The notes beneath the pieces were generated by a model. The model worked only from the letters and a program-made list of their open reading frames with translations, did no database searches and had not been told where the DNA came from. A stretch of 64,000 bases of DNA from assembly GCA_021324855.1 (NCBI GenBank), contig JAJPIG010000011.1, positions 1 through 64,000 of the forward strand, given 5' to 3'. Source of the stretch: Pseudomonadota bacterium (lineage in GTDB: Bacteria > Desulfobacterota > Binatia > Binatales > Binataceae). Positions 38,727-48,649 of the stretch are shown piece after piece (position 1 is the stretch's first letter; the number at the start of each line of letters is the position of its first letter). Made by a program: the position numbers and the translations under genes.

Positions 38727-39902
38727 CTAGGCGTACACTTTATCCGCTGCCGCCAATGCGGCGCCGCGGCGCACCTCAACGCCCATCGATGCGATAATCG
38801 ACTCGAGCGCGCCGAGCAGGGCCGCCACATGTTGACGCCTTGATGATTCCCCGAGCGTTCCGATGCGCCAGACCTGCCCGCGGAACGGTCCCAGCCCGCC
38901 CGCTATCTCAAGGTTGTACTTGAGCAACAGTTCGCGGCGCACAGCCGCCTCATCGATTCCAGCCGGCGTCTTCACCACCGCGAGCTGCGGTAATCGATGG
39001 CCCTCCTGCGCGACCGGCTCGAGCCCCAGCGCCGCCAATCCCGCGCTGATAGCCGCGCCGTTCAGGCGGTGCCGTTCGAAGCGCGCCGGTAATCCCTCTT
39101 CCAGCACAAGCCGCAGCCCCTCGTACAACGCGTAGGTCATAGTGATCGGCGCCGTATGATGATAAACGCGCTCGCGGCCCCAGTACTGCTCGATCATCGA
39201 GATGTCGAAGTACCACGAGTGGCACTTTTGCTTGCGCGCCCGAATGGCGTCGCGCGCCGCCTGGCTGAAGGTAATCGGCGCGAGTCCCGGCGGCGCGCTG
39301 ATGCCCTTCTGCGTACAGCTATAAGCGACATCGACGCGCCATTTGTCGATTTCCACCGGGATGCATCCGAGCGACGTGACCGTGTCGAGCACCAGCATCG
39401 CGCCGTGCTCGTGGGCAAGCCGCGAGATCTCCTCAACCGGCTGCCAGATGCCGGTCGAGGTCTCCGCGTGTACGATCAACACCATCTTTGGCCGCTTGGT
39501 TTTCTTAAGCGCCGTCGCGATGTCCGCCGGTTCTATGATCCGGCCCCACGGCGACTCCACGCGATGCACCCGCGCGCCCATCCGCTCCGCGCAATCCGCC
39601 GCCCTTCCGCCGAACACGCCATTGACGCCGATCACCGCCTCGTCGCCTTCCTCGATCAGGTTGGCGATCGCCGCTTCCATCCCGGCCGAGCCGGTGCCTG
39701 AGACGGGAAAGGTCAGATCGTTCGCGGTCTGAAACAAAGCGCGCAAAAGCTGCTTGACCTCTTCCATTACGGCAGCGAAGTCGGGATCGAGATGGCCGAC
39801 GACCGGCGCGATCATCGCGCGCATCACGCGCGGATGGATGTTCGATGGGCCGGGCCCGAGCAGCGTGCGTTGCGCGGGATTGAGTTCCGGGGCGTTTGCC
39901 AA
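38727..39902 (-). CDS. Serine/alanine--glyoxylate aminotransferase family protein
   Basis: A 391-residue class V PLP aminotransferase of the AGXT/serine-glyoxylate type. The start is TTG 39902, supported by GAGGAGAA just upstream on its strand. Family features are LLGPGPSNIHPRV, the VSGTGSAGMEAAI phosphate-binding segment, ETSTGIWQPV, VLDTVTSLGCIPVEID and the PLP lysine in CTQKGISAPPGL. It would transfer an amino group from serine or alanine to glyoxylate, making glycine. It is divergent from glcDEF, which would supply the glyoxylate. The 162-base divergent gap has no clear promoter. Confidence 0.9.
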   Translation of the reverse strand: MANAPELNPAQRTLLGPGPSNIHPRVMRAMIAPVVGHLDPDFAAVMEEVKQLLRALFQTANDLTFPVSGTGSAGMEAAIANLIEEGDEAVIGVNGVFGGRAADCAERMGARVHRVESPWGRIIEPADIATALKKTKRPKMVLIVHAETSTGIWQPVEEISRLAHEHGAMLVLDTVTSLGCIPVEIDKWRVDVAYSCTQKGISAPPGLAPITFSQAARDAIRARKQKCHSWYFDISMIEQYWGRERVYHHTAPITMTYALYEGLRLVLEEGLPARFERHRLNGAAISAGLAALGLEPVAQEGHRLPQLAVVKTPAGIDEAAVRRELLLKYNLEIAGGLGPFRGQVWRIGTLGESSRRQHVAALLGALESIIASMGVEVRRGAALAAADKVYA

Positions 39903-40064
39903 GGCGGTTCTCCTCGAATCGGTATCGTCGCGCGTCGCGCTTAGGCTTGTAATCAGCGACTGCGGCGATGCCGTCAGGAATTATTCGCGCTATTATGACC
40001 GTATCTGTCGCGCGCCGCAAAAGCGCGTTCGAGTTTACGGCGCGCAATCGATCTTCATGCTACA

Positions 40065-41531
40065 GTGGCGGTCGCGATGGAGACCAACGGCTCCGGCGCG
40101 AGCCCAATCGACGAACATCTGCGGGCCGAGTTGCGTGCGATCGTCGGCGAGAACGCGATCGTCCAACGCACCAGCGAGCTCAAAGTCTACGAATGCGACG
40201 GCTGGACGATCGAGAAGAGCCGGCCTGACCTGCTCGTGATGCCGCGCACGACGGCCGAAGTCAGCGCGGTTTTGAAGGCGCTGCACAAGCGGAAAATCGC
40301 GTTCGTGCCGCGCGGCGCCGGGACCGGGCTTTCCGGCGGCGCACTGCCAATACAGGCGCCGGTGATGATCTGCACCTCGCGGATGAACAGGATCCTCGCG
40401 ATCGATCTCGCGAATCGGCGCGTCGAGGTCGAATCGGGCGTCGTCAATCTGCACGTCTCCAACGCCGTCAAAGCTGACGGCTATTTCTACGCGCCCGACC
40501 CATCCTCGCAGATGGCCTGCACGATCGGCGGCAACATCGCCGAGAACTCGGGCGGGCCGCATACGCTTAAGTATGGCGTCACCACCAATCACGTGCTGGC
40601 GGTCGAGCTGGTGCTGCCCGATGGCGGGATCGTCGAGCTGGGCGGTCCGGTCGAGGATCGATGGGGCTATGATCTCGTCGGCGCGCTCATCGGCGCGGAA
40701 GGGACGGCAGGGATCGTGACGCGCGCCACGCTCAAGCTGCTGCGCGAGCCCGAGGCGCGCCAGACGCTGCTTGCGATTTTTCCCGACGTCGAGAGCGCGA
40801 CCCGCGCCGTCTCGGCGACAATCGCCGCCGGAATAATTCCGGGCGCGATCGAAATGATGGACCGCCTGATCATCCGCGCGGTCGAGGCCGCGTTCCATAT
40901 CGGGCTCCCGGACGACGCCGAGGCCGTGCTGATTATCGAACTCGATGGCCTCGCCGCCGGGATGGACGAGCGCCTGGTGCGCGTGTGCGAGCTGGTGCGC
41001 GGATGCGGCGCACGCGAAATTCGCATCGCGCGCGACGAGGCGGAGCGCGCCAATATCTGGCAGGGCCGCAAGCGGGCTTTCGGCGCGGTCGGACGCCTCG
41101 CACCCAACTACGCCACACAGGACGGCGTGGTTCCACGCACCCGTCTCCCGCAGATTCTGCGCGCAATCGCGGCGATCGCCGAGCATTATCGGCTGCGAAT
41201 CGGCAACGTCTTTCACGCCGGCGACGGCAATATTCATCCGATCGTGCTGTACGACGAGCGCGATCCCGATGAGGTCCGGCGCGCGATCGAGGCCGGCCGC
41301 GACATCCTGAAGGCCTGCGTGCAGCTCGGCGGAAGCTTAAGCGGCGAGCACGGAATCGGCGCGGAAAAGATTCAGGAGATGCCGCTTTTGTTCTCGCCCG
41401 ACGATCTGATGGTAATGACCGAGCTGCGCCGCGTCTTTGATCCGGATGGACGTTCGAATCCCAACAAGATCATCCCGACGCCCGGCGCCTGCGTCGAAGT
41501 CACGACGCCACATCGGCAAGCGGCGCTCTGA
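40065..41531 (+). CDS. glcD: Glycolate oxidase subunit GlcD (FAD-linked)
   Basis: A 488-residue FAD-binding oxidase of the GlcD/D-lactate dehydrogenase family. The FAD-binding region has VPRGAGTGLSGGALP, the DPSSQMACTIGGNIAENSGG loop and GVTTNHVLAVELVLPDG. The C-terminal oxidase domain contains NVFHAGDGNIHPIVLYD and SGEHGIGAEK. GTG 40065 is the longest start; ATG 40077 is equally likely. With GlcE and GlcF it oxidises glycolate (or D-lactate) to the 2-oxo acid and passes electrons to quinone. The stop is two bases before the glcE start. Confidence 0.93.
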   Translation: MAVAMETNGSGASPIDEHLRAELRAIVGENAIVQRTSELKVYECDGWTIEKSRPDLLVMPRTTAEVSAVLKALHKRKIAFVPRGAGTGLSGGALPIQAPVMICTSRMNRILAIDLANRRVEVESGVVNLHVSNAVKADGYFYAPDPSSQMACTIGGNIAENSGGPHTLKYGVTTNHVLAVELVLPDGGIVELGGPVEDRWGYDLVGALIGAEGTAGIVTRATLKLLREPEARQTLLAIFPDVESATRAVSATIAAGIIPGAIEMMDRLIIRAVEAAFHIGLPDDAEAVLIIELDGLAAGMDERLVRVCELVRGCGAREIRIARDEAERANIWQGRKRAFGAVGRLAPNYATQDGVVPRTRLPQILRAIAAIAEHYRLRIGNVFHAGDGNIHPIVLYDERDPDEVRRAIEAGRDILKACVQLGGSLSGEHGIGAEKIQEMPLLFSPDDLMVMTELRRVFDPDGRSNPNKIIPTPGACVEVTTPHRQAAL

Positions 41532-41533
41532 CG

Positions 41534-42823
41534 ATGCAGGCCGAGCATGAGACAGAGCGGCATCCTGCGCTCCGGGCCGCAACCGAGCTGAGCGCGATCA
41601 TCGGCGCCGATCGGCTGCGCACGCCAGAGGGGCGCGAAGCGCTCGCGGCCGACCTTATCGTGGAGCCGCGCAACGCCGACGAACTGTCGAAAATCGTTTT
41701 CAAGTGCGAGGTCGACGGCATCACGCTCGCCCCGCTGGGCGGCGCGCGCACGCTCGCCGAGATTCGGCGCACGCACGTCACGCTCGGCGTATCCCTCGCG
41801 CGAATGTCGCGCATCGTCGACTACGAACCCGAGGACATGACGGTCACGGCCGAGGCCGGCATCACGCTCGGCGCATTGAACCAGGCGCTCGCGGCGAATC
41901 GGCAGCATCTGCCGCTCGATCCACCCGATCCGTCGAGCGTCACAATCGGCGCCTTGATCGGCGCATCAAAGGCCGGCCCGCTGCGGCTTACCGAGGGCGG
42001 CGTGCGCGACCTGATGATCGGCGTGCGCTTCGTCGGGCACGGCGGGCGTATCGTGCGCGGCGGCGGCCGCGTGGTCAAAAACGTCACCGGCTATGATTTG
42101 ATGAAGGTGATGTCGGGATCGTTCGGCACGCTCGGAGTCGTGATCGAGGCAACGTTCAAAGTGCGCCCGATGCCCGAGCGGTATACGATCGCGATGCTCT
42201 CGTGCCGCGATCCTGCGACCGCCTTTGAAGCGGCGGCGCGGATTCATGATGCGCTGCCGCTGATTCATCTCGAGGTTGCCAGCCCGGGTATCGCGCAAAA
42301 TCTCGGCGTCGCGCGGGATCGCTTCGGCGTCATCGTCGGATTCTGCGGCAACCGCGCGGAGATCGATTATCAGTCCGACAAAATTCGCGCGCTGGCCGGC
42401 GATGCCGAGGTCGAGGTCGTCCGGCTTGCGAGCGCGCTGCGCCTCTATCAGCGGCTGCGCGATTTCACGCTGCCCGTCCCAGGTATCAGCGCCCGTATTG
42501 CGACTTTGCCGGCATCGCTACATCGGAGTTTGCAGGATTGTGCAGCGGAGTTCTGCGCACATGCCGGATGCGGCGTCGCGGAGCTTTTCATGCCCGGCGA
42601 GCTTGCAGCGGACGAGGCGGCGAAGCTCGTCGCGCGATGGCGCGAGGTCGCGGCCGTAGCGCGCGGCCATCTGCGCCTGCTCTCAGCGCCGCCGGCTATT
42701 CGCGGCGGCCTCGATTTCTTCGGCGCGCCCGGCGATGGTGTGCTTGCGTTGAGCCGCCGCCTTAAAGCCGCCTTCGATCCGGTCGGCATCTTCAATCCCG
42801 GCTGCTTCATCGGAGGAATCTAA
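41534..42823 (+). CDS. glcE: Glycolate oxidase subunit GlcE (FAD-binding)
   Basis: A 429-residue paralogue of GlcD that keeps the FAD-binding half. PLGGARTLAEI is the degenerate form of the GlcD loop, DPPDPSSVTIGALIGASKAGPLR follows in pieces, and VVKNVTGYDLMKVMSGSFGTLG is strongly conserved. The closing GIFNPGCFIGG is typical of GlcE. It is a structural and electron-carrying subunit of glycolate oxidase. Start ATG 41534, two bases after glcD; glcF starts six bases after its stop. Confidence 0.92.
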   Translation: MQAEHETERHPALRAATELSAIIGADRLRTPEGREALAADLIVEPRNADELSKIVFKCEVDGITLAPLGGARTLAEIRRTHVTLGVSLARMSRIVDYEPEDMTVTAEAGITLGALNQALAANRQHLPLDPPDPSSVTIGALIGASKAGPLRLTEGGVRDLMIGVRFVGHGGRIVRGGGRVVKNVTGYDLMKVMSGSFGTLGVVIEATFKVRPMPERYTIAMLSCRDPATAFEAAARIHDALPLIHLEVASPGIAQNLGVARDRFGVIVGFCGNRAEIDYQSDKIRALAGDAEVEVVRLASALRLYQRLRDFTLPVPGISARIATLPASLHRSLQDCAAEFCAHAGCGVAELFMPGELAADEAAKLVARWREVAAVARGHLRLLSAPPAIRGGLDFFGAPGDGVLALSRRLKAAFDPVGIFNPGCFIGGI

Positions 42824-42828
42824 CCGCG

Positions 42829-44148
42829 ATGGCCGCGCCCGCCTCCGTCCCCGACCCGACTCAGCAGCCGGCCATTCAATCGCCCGGCACGCCGGCCGCC
42901 AAGCCGCGCCGCGATGTGGTCGATTACGAACGGCTCTTCGAGTGCGTGCACTGCGGCCTCTGCCTCGAATCGTGCCCCACCTACGTTCTGACGCGACGCG
43001 AGATGGACTCGCCGCGCGGCCGCATCTACCTGATGAAGGCGTTGGCCGAAGGACGCATCGAACTCGACGACAGCACCGTGCGCCATCTCGATCTGTGCCT
43101 CGGATGCCGAGGATGCGAGACCGCGTGCCCATCGGGCGTCCATTACGGGCTGCTAATCGAGCGCGCGGCCGACTACGTCGAACGCAATCATCGTCGAAGC
43201 TTTCGCGAACGGGCCAAGCGCCGGCTAATCAGCGCGATCTTCCCCTATCCGGAACGCCTGCGACGGCTGATCGCGCCGCTTCGGCTCGCTGAGCGACTTC
43301 ATCTGCGAGGCCTTATCCGAGCGCTGATGCCCGGCAGCGTGGCGGAATGGCTCGATTTGGTGCCGCGGCGCGACGAGCGGGTTGCGTCGGATTCGTGGAT
43401 GCAATGGACGGCGAGCGCTGACGGGCCGCTCGCGCTGGTGCATCACGGATGTGTCGCGCAGGTGCTGGCCGACTCCGAAAACCGCAACAGCGAGCACGCG
43501 CTGCGCGCGGCGGGCTTTCGGGTCATCGAATTGGGCGAGACCGAGTGCTGCGGCGCGCTCGACCTGCACGCGGGAAATCGCGAGCGGGCCCTGGAATTCG
43601 CGAGGCGCAATGTGCGCGCGCTCAAGCGCAGCGGCGCAGAAGTGATACTCTCGGCCGCTTCAGGATGCGCGGCCGCGATCGCCGAGTACGGCGAGCTGCT
43701 CAAGAACGAACCCGAGTACGCCGCCGACGCGCGCGAGGTCTCGGCCCGTGTGCAGGATCTCAGCTCACTGCTGGTCGGCGCGAAGCTGCCGGTTGGACGC
43801 GAGCTTAAATGCGTCGTCACCTACCACGATTCGTGTCATCTGGCGCATGGCCTTGGCGTGCGTGAGACGCCGCGCCAGTTGCTGAAATCAATTCCGGGCG
43901 TGACGCTGGTCGAGATGGCGGAGTCAGATCTCTGCTGCGGCTCGGCGGGCAGCTACAATTTGACCGAGCCCGCGATGGCGCGCGAGCTGGTTCGCCGCAA
44001 GGTCGACAACATCATCGCGACCAAAGCGGATTACGTGGTGCTGGGGAATCCAGGCTGCGAGTTCCAGATCGAGGCCGAGTTGCGGCGGCGCGGCGCCAAG
44101 ACCCGCGCGATTCATCTCGCGGACTTCCTCGCGCTGGCAAATCGGTGA
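42829..44148 (+). CDS. glcF: Glycolate oxidase iron-sulfur subunit GlcF
   Basis: A 439-residue protein with two [4Fe-4S] motifs near the N terminus: CVHCGLCLESCPTY and CLGCRGCETACPSG. Two CCG domains follow, with GETECCGALDLHAG and SDLCCGSAGSYN, plus TYHDSCHLAHGLGV, which is the heterodisulfide-reductase-like cysteine-rich fold. It passes electrons from the flavin subunits to the membrane quinone pool. Third gene of glcDEF, with only short gaps. Confidence 0.94.
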   Translation: MAAPASVPDPTQQPAIQSPGTPAAKPRRDVVDYERLFECVHCGLCLESCPTYVLTRREMDSPRGRIYLMKALAEGRIELDDSTVRHLDLCLGCRGCETACPSGVHYGLLIERAADYVERNHRRSFRERAKRRLISAIFPYPERLRRLIAPLRLAERLHLRGLIRALMPGSVAEWLDLVPRRDERVASDSWMQWTASADGPLALVHHGCVAQVLADSENRNSEHALRAAGFRVIELGETECCGALDLHAGNRERALEFARRNVRALKRSGAEVILSAASGCAAAIAEYGELLKNEPEYAADAREVSARVQDLSSLLVGAKLPVGRELKCVVTYHDSCHLAHGLGVRETPRQLLKSIPGVTLVEMAESDLCCGSAGSYNLTEPAMARELVRRKVDNIIATKADYVVLGNPGCEFQIEAELRRRGAKTRAIHLADFLALANR

Positions 44149-44158
44149 TTTCGCTTGT

Positions 44159-44899
44159 TTAGGGACAGCTTGTCGAACCGTTGCAGACGTTGCCGCCCGC
44201 ATCGACACCGCCGCTGATCGTCGTAGCGCCACTGCTGATCACGTTGTTCGAGAACCCGTCCTTGGGTTGCATCGCGATACCGATACTCGTATTGCCGCTC
44301 ACCTCGTTGCCGGTGATTGACGAGTTGGCGCCGGCGGTGATGCCATTGCTGGTAATACCATTGCCGGTGTTGCCATCGACAGTATTCCCGTGAATAAGAC
44401 CGGCGGCGCTGATGCCGTCGCCGCTGTTGCCGGAGACCGAGTTATTTTCGATCACGCACGACGAGCCGCATACTATTCCCGCTCCGCCACCCGCGATGTG
44501 CATCGAGGTAACCGTGCTCCCATTACCGACAATCACGCCACCGCCGCGCATCCCGATGATGTTTCCATTCTGGATAGTTACGTTCGGCTGGTTCGCTGCA
44601 TTTATACCGATACCGCCAGCTCCGCTCTTCCCGATTATCGAATAACCGCGGAAATCGATGGAGACGTTGGGGCCGGTGATGTTGATCGCGTTAGCGTTGT
44701 TGCCCTTGAGCACAATGTTCCGCGACAGATAGTAGCTGCCGCTGCCCACGGTGTAGACGGCTCCGGCGCCGCCGATACTCGCGGCACGCTCCAAAGGTAT
44801 TGCCTGCGCGCTAGAATTTCCGGCCCCGGCCGCGATCCCGGCGATGGCAATTGCGGCTATCATAGGCAACGAGGGATACATCGGGCGCTTTTGATACAT
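44159..44899 (-). CDS. Secreted right-handed parallel beta-helix (NosD-like) protein
   Basis: A 246-residue protein with an N-terminal signal peptide (hydrophobic run from about residue 12, cleavage probably after SSAQA). The mature part is Gly/Asn/Ile/Ser-rich with short repeated turns such as GNNANAINITGPNVSIDF, IENNSVSGNSGDGI, IHGNTVDGNTGNGI and ITGNEVSGNTSIGI. This is the pattern of PbH1 repeats and a pectate-lyase-like beta-helix. Two Cys pairs are visible (CGSSC and CNGSTSC), possibly disulfides. No catalytic motif is recognised. AAGG lies 8 bases before ATG 44899. Convergent with glcF. Confidence 0.82.
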   Translation of the reverse strand: MYQKRPMYPSLPMIAAIAIAGIAAGAGNSSAQAIPLERAASIGGAGAVYTVGSGSYYLSRNIVLKGNNANAINITGPNVSIDFRGYSIIGKSGAGGIGINAANQPNVTIQNGNIIGMRGGGVIVGNGSTVTSMHIAGGGAGIVCGSSCVIENNSVSGNSGDGISAAGLIHGNTVDGNTGNGITSNGITAGANSSITGNEVSGNTSIGIAMQPKDGFSNNVISSGATTISGGVDAGGNVCNGSTSCP

Positions 44900-45013
44900 T
44901 GAGTTAACCTTATCTGTAAGAAGCTATGGCGGGTAAATTAAGAATGTCAACCGGCATTGAGCAAACTGCGGCCTCGTGATGTTAATCTCCGCGGGAGCGC
45001 GAGAGAAAAATTT

Positions 45014-45457
45014 GTGCAATCGGTACAGGTGAGGATAAAACGGACGAGGCCGGACGCTGCGATACCTCGCTATCATAGCGAGCATAGCGCCGGAATGGAT
45101 TTGGCGGCGGCGCTCGATGGGCCCGTTACTCTGCGCAGCCTGGAGCGCGCCGCAATTCCGACTGGCCTTGCGATCGAGCTTCCGCCCGGCTTCGAAGCGC
45201 AGGTACGCCCGCGCAGCGGCCGCGCGATTCGCGAGGGTCTCGCGCTCATCAATTCGCCCGGCACCATCGATGCCGACTATCGCGGCGAGATCCAGGTGCT
45301 GGCCGTGAATCTCGGCGTGCAGCCGATCGTGATTCGACCCGGCGACCGTATCGCACAGATGATCATCGCTCCGGTTTGCCGCGCCGAACTGGTAGAAGTT
45401 GAAGTGCTGGCGGAAACGGCGCGCGGCGCCGGCGGCTTCGGGCACACCGGACGCTGA
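45014..45457 (+). CDS. dut: dUTP diphosphatase
   Basis: A trimeric dUTPase of about 147 residues from GTG 45014; an in-frame TTG 44957 would add 19 basic residues not found in the family. All five motifs are present: [33 protein letters not shown] and the P-loop-like [11 protein letters not shown]. It hydrolyses dUTP to dUMP and keeps uracil out of DNA. It starts the purB-pur run, 30 bases before purB. Confidence 0.93.
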   Translation: MQSVQVRIKRTRPDAAIPRYHSEHSAGMDLAAALDGPVTLRSLERAAIPTGLAIELPPGFEAQVRPRSGRAIREGLALINSPGTIDADYRGEIQVLAVNLGVQPIVIRPGDRIAQMIIAPVCRAELVEVEVLAETARGAGGFGHTGR

Positions 45458-45487
45458 GCGGCCCAGATAATCTTCGCCCGCCAACCT

Positions 45488-46906
45488 ATGACGACGAAGC
45501 ACGAGGACATCGACCTGGCGCTGACCGAGGTCGGCCCGATCGACGGCCGCTATCGGCGGCGGACGCGCGCGCTCGAAGGCTACTTCAGCGAGTATGCGTT
45601 GATTCGCTACCGGGTGCGGGTGGAGATTGAATGGTACCTCGCTCTTGCCGCGCATCCGAGGTTCGATGCGCTCGCTCCACTCGAGGATGCAACTCGCGAA
45701 CGTCTGCGCGGCATCTACGAAGATTTCTCGCTTCGCGACGCGCGCGCCGTCAAAAAACTCGAAGCGGAGACCAATCACGACGTCAAGGCGGTCGAGTATT
45801 TCCTGAAGGACAAGCTTGTCGCGATCGATCCCGCGCTGCCCGCGGAGATCGTGCATTTCGCGTGCACCTCCGAGGACATCAGCAACATCGCGTGGGCGCT
45901 GATGCTCAAAGAGTTCGTCGAACGCGAATTGACCCCGCAGATCGAACGCGTGACGACGACAATCGCCGAAATGGCGAGGCGGTTCAAATCCACCCCGATG
46001 CTCGCGCGCACCCACGGTCAGCCCGCTTCACCGACCACAATGGGCAAGGAACTCGCCGTGTTCGCGTCGAGGCTGGAACGCCAGCTCGGTCATCTCAGGC
46101 GCCAGGAGTATCTCGGCAAGCTGAATGGCGCGGTCGGCAACTTCAACGCGCATCAGCTGGCCTGTCCGGAGATCGACTGGATCGAGCTGTCGCAGCGCTT
46201 CGTCGAGGGCTTTGGGCTCAAGTGGAATCCGCTGACCACGCAGATCGAGAGCCACGATTTCATTGCCGAGCTGTTCGACGTGATGGTGCGGATCGACACC
46301 GTGATGCTCGACTTCGCGCGCGATATGTGGAGCTACGTCGCACTCGGCTATTTTCGCCAGCGTGCGGTCGCCGGCGAGGTCGGCTCGTCGACCATGCCGC
46401 ACAAGGTGAATCCCATCGATTTCGAGAACGCCGAGGGCAATCTCGGCCTCGCGACCGCGCTATTCCAGCATCTTTCGACCAAGCTCCCGATCTCGCGATG
46501 GCAGCGCGATCTGAGCGATTCGACCGCGATGCGGTCGATCGGAACCGCCTTCGGTCATGTGATGATCGCGCTCGATTCGCTCGCGCGCGGTCTCTCGCGG
46601 GTCGATCTCGACGAGCGCCGGATGACAGCCGAGCTCGACGATCCGCAGGCATTCGAGGTTATCGCCGAGGCGATCCAAACGCTGATGCGGCGCTATGCGC
46701 TGGAAAATCCCTATGAACGGCTAAAGGAGCTGACGCGCGGCCGCACCATCGATCGCGAAGGCATCGAAAAATTTGTCGCCTCGCTGCCGCTCGACCCGGC
46801 CGCGCGCGAGGCGCTCAAAGGGCTCACCCCGCGCGGTTATATCGGCCTGGCCGAAGACCTGGTTGAGCGTTTTTGCCCTAAGCCGCCGGCCGGCAAAAAT
46901 GTGTGA
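45488..46906 (+). CDS. purB: Adenylosuccinate lyase
   Basis: A 472-residue fumarase/aspartase-superfamily enzyme acting twice in purine synthesis: SAICAR to AICAR and adenylosuccinate to AMP. The N terminus has GPIDGRYRR and the signature GSSTMPHKVNPIDFEN is intact. EAETNHDVKAVEYFL and RTHGQPASPTTMGKE carry active-site residues. The length and the ALEGYFSEYALI segment match the E. coli type rather than the Bacillus type. Confidence 0.96.
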   Translation: MTTKHEDIDLALTEVGPIDGRYRRRTRALEGYFSEYALIRYRVRVEIEWYLALAAHPRFDALAPLEDATRERLRGIYEDFSLRDARAVKKLEAETNHDVKAVEYFLKDKLVAIDPALPAEIVHFACTSEDISNIAWALMLKEFVERELTPQIERVTTTIAEMARRFKSTPMLARTHGQPASPTTMGKELAVFASRLERQLGHLRRQEYLGKLNGAVGNFNAHQLACPEIDWIELSQRFVEGFGLKWNPLTTQIESHDFIAELFDVMVRIDTVMLDFARDMWSYVALGYFRQRAVAGEVGSSTMPHKVNPIDFENAEGNLGLATALFQHLSTKLPISRWQRDLSDSTAMRSIGTAFGHVMIALDSLARGLSRVDLDERRMTAELDDPQAFEVIAEAIQTLMRRYALENPYERLKELTRGRTIDREGIEKFVASLPLDPAAREALKGLTPRGYIGLAEDLVERFCPKPPAGKNV

Positions 46907-46985
46907 ATAATTCGTTCTGCGGCGGCTGATCGTCGGTCCCGCTCTGTGTCAGAATAGTTGCATCACCTTACAGTGCGAGGCATCG

Positions 46986-47702
46986 ATGGAGAATATTCCG
47001 GCAAAACTCGAACAGTTTTACGAGGGCAAGGCGAAGAAGCTTTACAGCACTTCCGATCCCGACTTGGTAATCGCTTATTTCAAGGACGATGCGACCGCGT
47101 TCAACGCCAAGAAACGCGGCACGATCGAAGACAAAGGCGTTATCAACAACCGGATGTCGGAACTGTTCTTCACCCTGCTCGAACGCAACGGCGTGCCGAC
47201 CCATTTCGTCCAGCGCCTCAACGATCGCGAGATGCTCTGCAAACGGCTCGAAATCATTCCGGTCGAGCTGGTCGTGCGCAATATCGTCGCAGGCTCGATG
47301 GCAAAACGGCTCGGGCGTGAGGAAGGCGAGCCGCTGAAGCGTCCGGTGGTCGAGTACTATTACAAATCCGACCCGCTCGACGATCCGCTGATCAACGCCG
47401 ACCATGCGCTGGTCTTCGGATGGGCGACACCGGCCGAGCTCCGCACGATCGACACGCTCGCGCTCAAGGTCAACGAGGTGCTGAGCCGCTTTCTGGATGA
47501 GCGCGGGATTCTACTGGTCGATTTCAAACTCGAATTCGGACGTCATCACGGCGCCATCCTGCTCGGCGATGAGATCTGCCCCGACACCTGCCGCTTCTGG
47601 GACAAGCAGACGCGCGAGAAGCTCGACAAGGATCGTTTCCGGCGCGATCTCGGCAACGTCGAAGGGGCATACCAGGAGATGCTGCGCCGGGTCGAGGCCT
47701 GA
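46986..47702 (+). CDS. purC: SAICAR synthetase
   Basis: A 238-residue ATP-dependent ligase joining CAIR and aspartate. The start [15 protein letters not shown], the [13 protein letters not shown] motif and the [13 protein letters not shown]-like segment (here [11 protein letters not shown]) are classic PurC features. [12 protein letters not shown] is also conserved. It lies 79 bases after purB and 15 before purS. Confidence 0.97.
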   Translation: MENIPAKLEQFYEGKAKKLYSTSDPDLVIAYFKDDATAFNAKKRGTIEDKGVINNRMSELFFTLLERNGVPTHFVQRLNDREMLCKRLEIIPVELVVRNIVAGSMAKRLGREEGEPLKRPVVEYYYKSDPLDDPLINADHALVFGWATPAELRTIDTLALKVNEVLSRFLDERGILLVDFKLEFGRHHGAILLGDEICPDTCRFWDKQTREKLDKDRFRRDLGNVEGAYQEMLRRVEA

Positions 47703-47717
47703 GCGCAGGAATTTAGC

Positions 47718-47959
47718 TTGCGGGTCAAAGTCTTCGTCACGCCGAGAAAGGGGATCCTCGACCCGCAGGGGCGCGCGGTTGAACACGCGCTCAAAAGCCT
47801 CGGCTTCGATGGCGTAAGCGGCGTGCACGTCGGGCGCTATATCGTGCTCGATGTCGAAGCGCGCTCCCCGGATGAGGCATCGGCCGCCGTGCGCCGGATG
47901 TGCGATCAACTGCTTGCCAATCCGTTGATCGAGGATTACCGCTTCGAGGTCGAGCCCGG

Positions 47960-47963
<4 letters not shown>
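47718..47963 (+). CDS. purS: Phosphoribosylformylglycinamidine synthase subunit PurS
   Basis: An 81-residue subunit of the three-part FGAM synthase (PurS-PurQ-PurL) that helps channel ammonia. It starts at TTG 47718 with AGGA about 8 bases upstream. The features VFVTPRKGILDPQGRAVEHAL and MCDQLLANPLIEDY are diagnostic of PurS. The stop overlaps the purQ start as ATGA. Confidence 0.93.
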
Positions 47964-48645
<682 letters not shown>

Positions 48646-48649
<4 letters not shown>

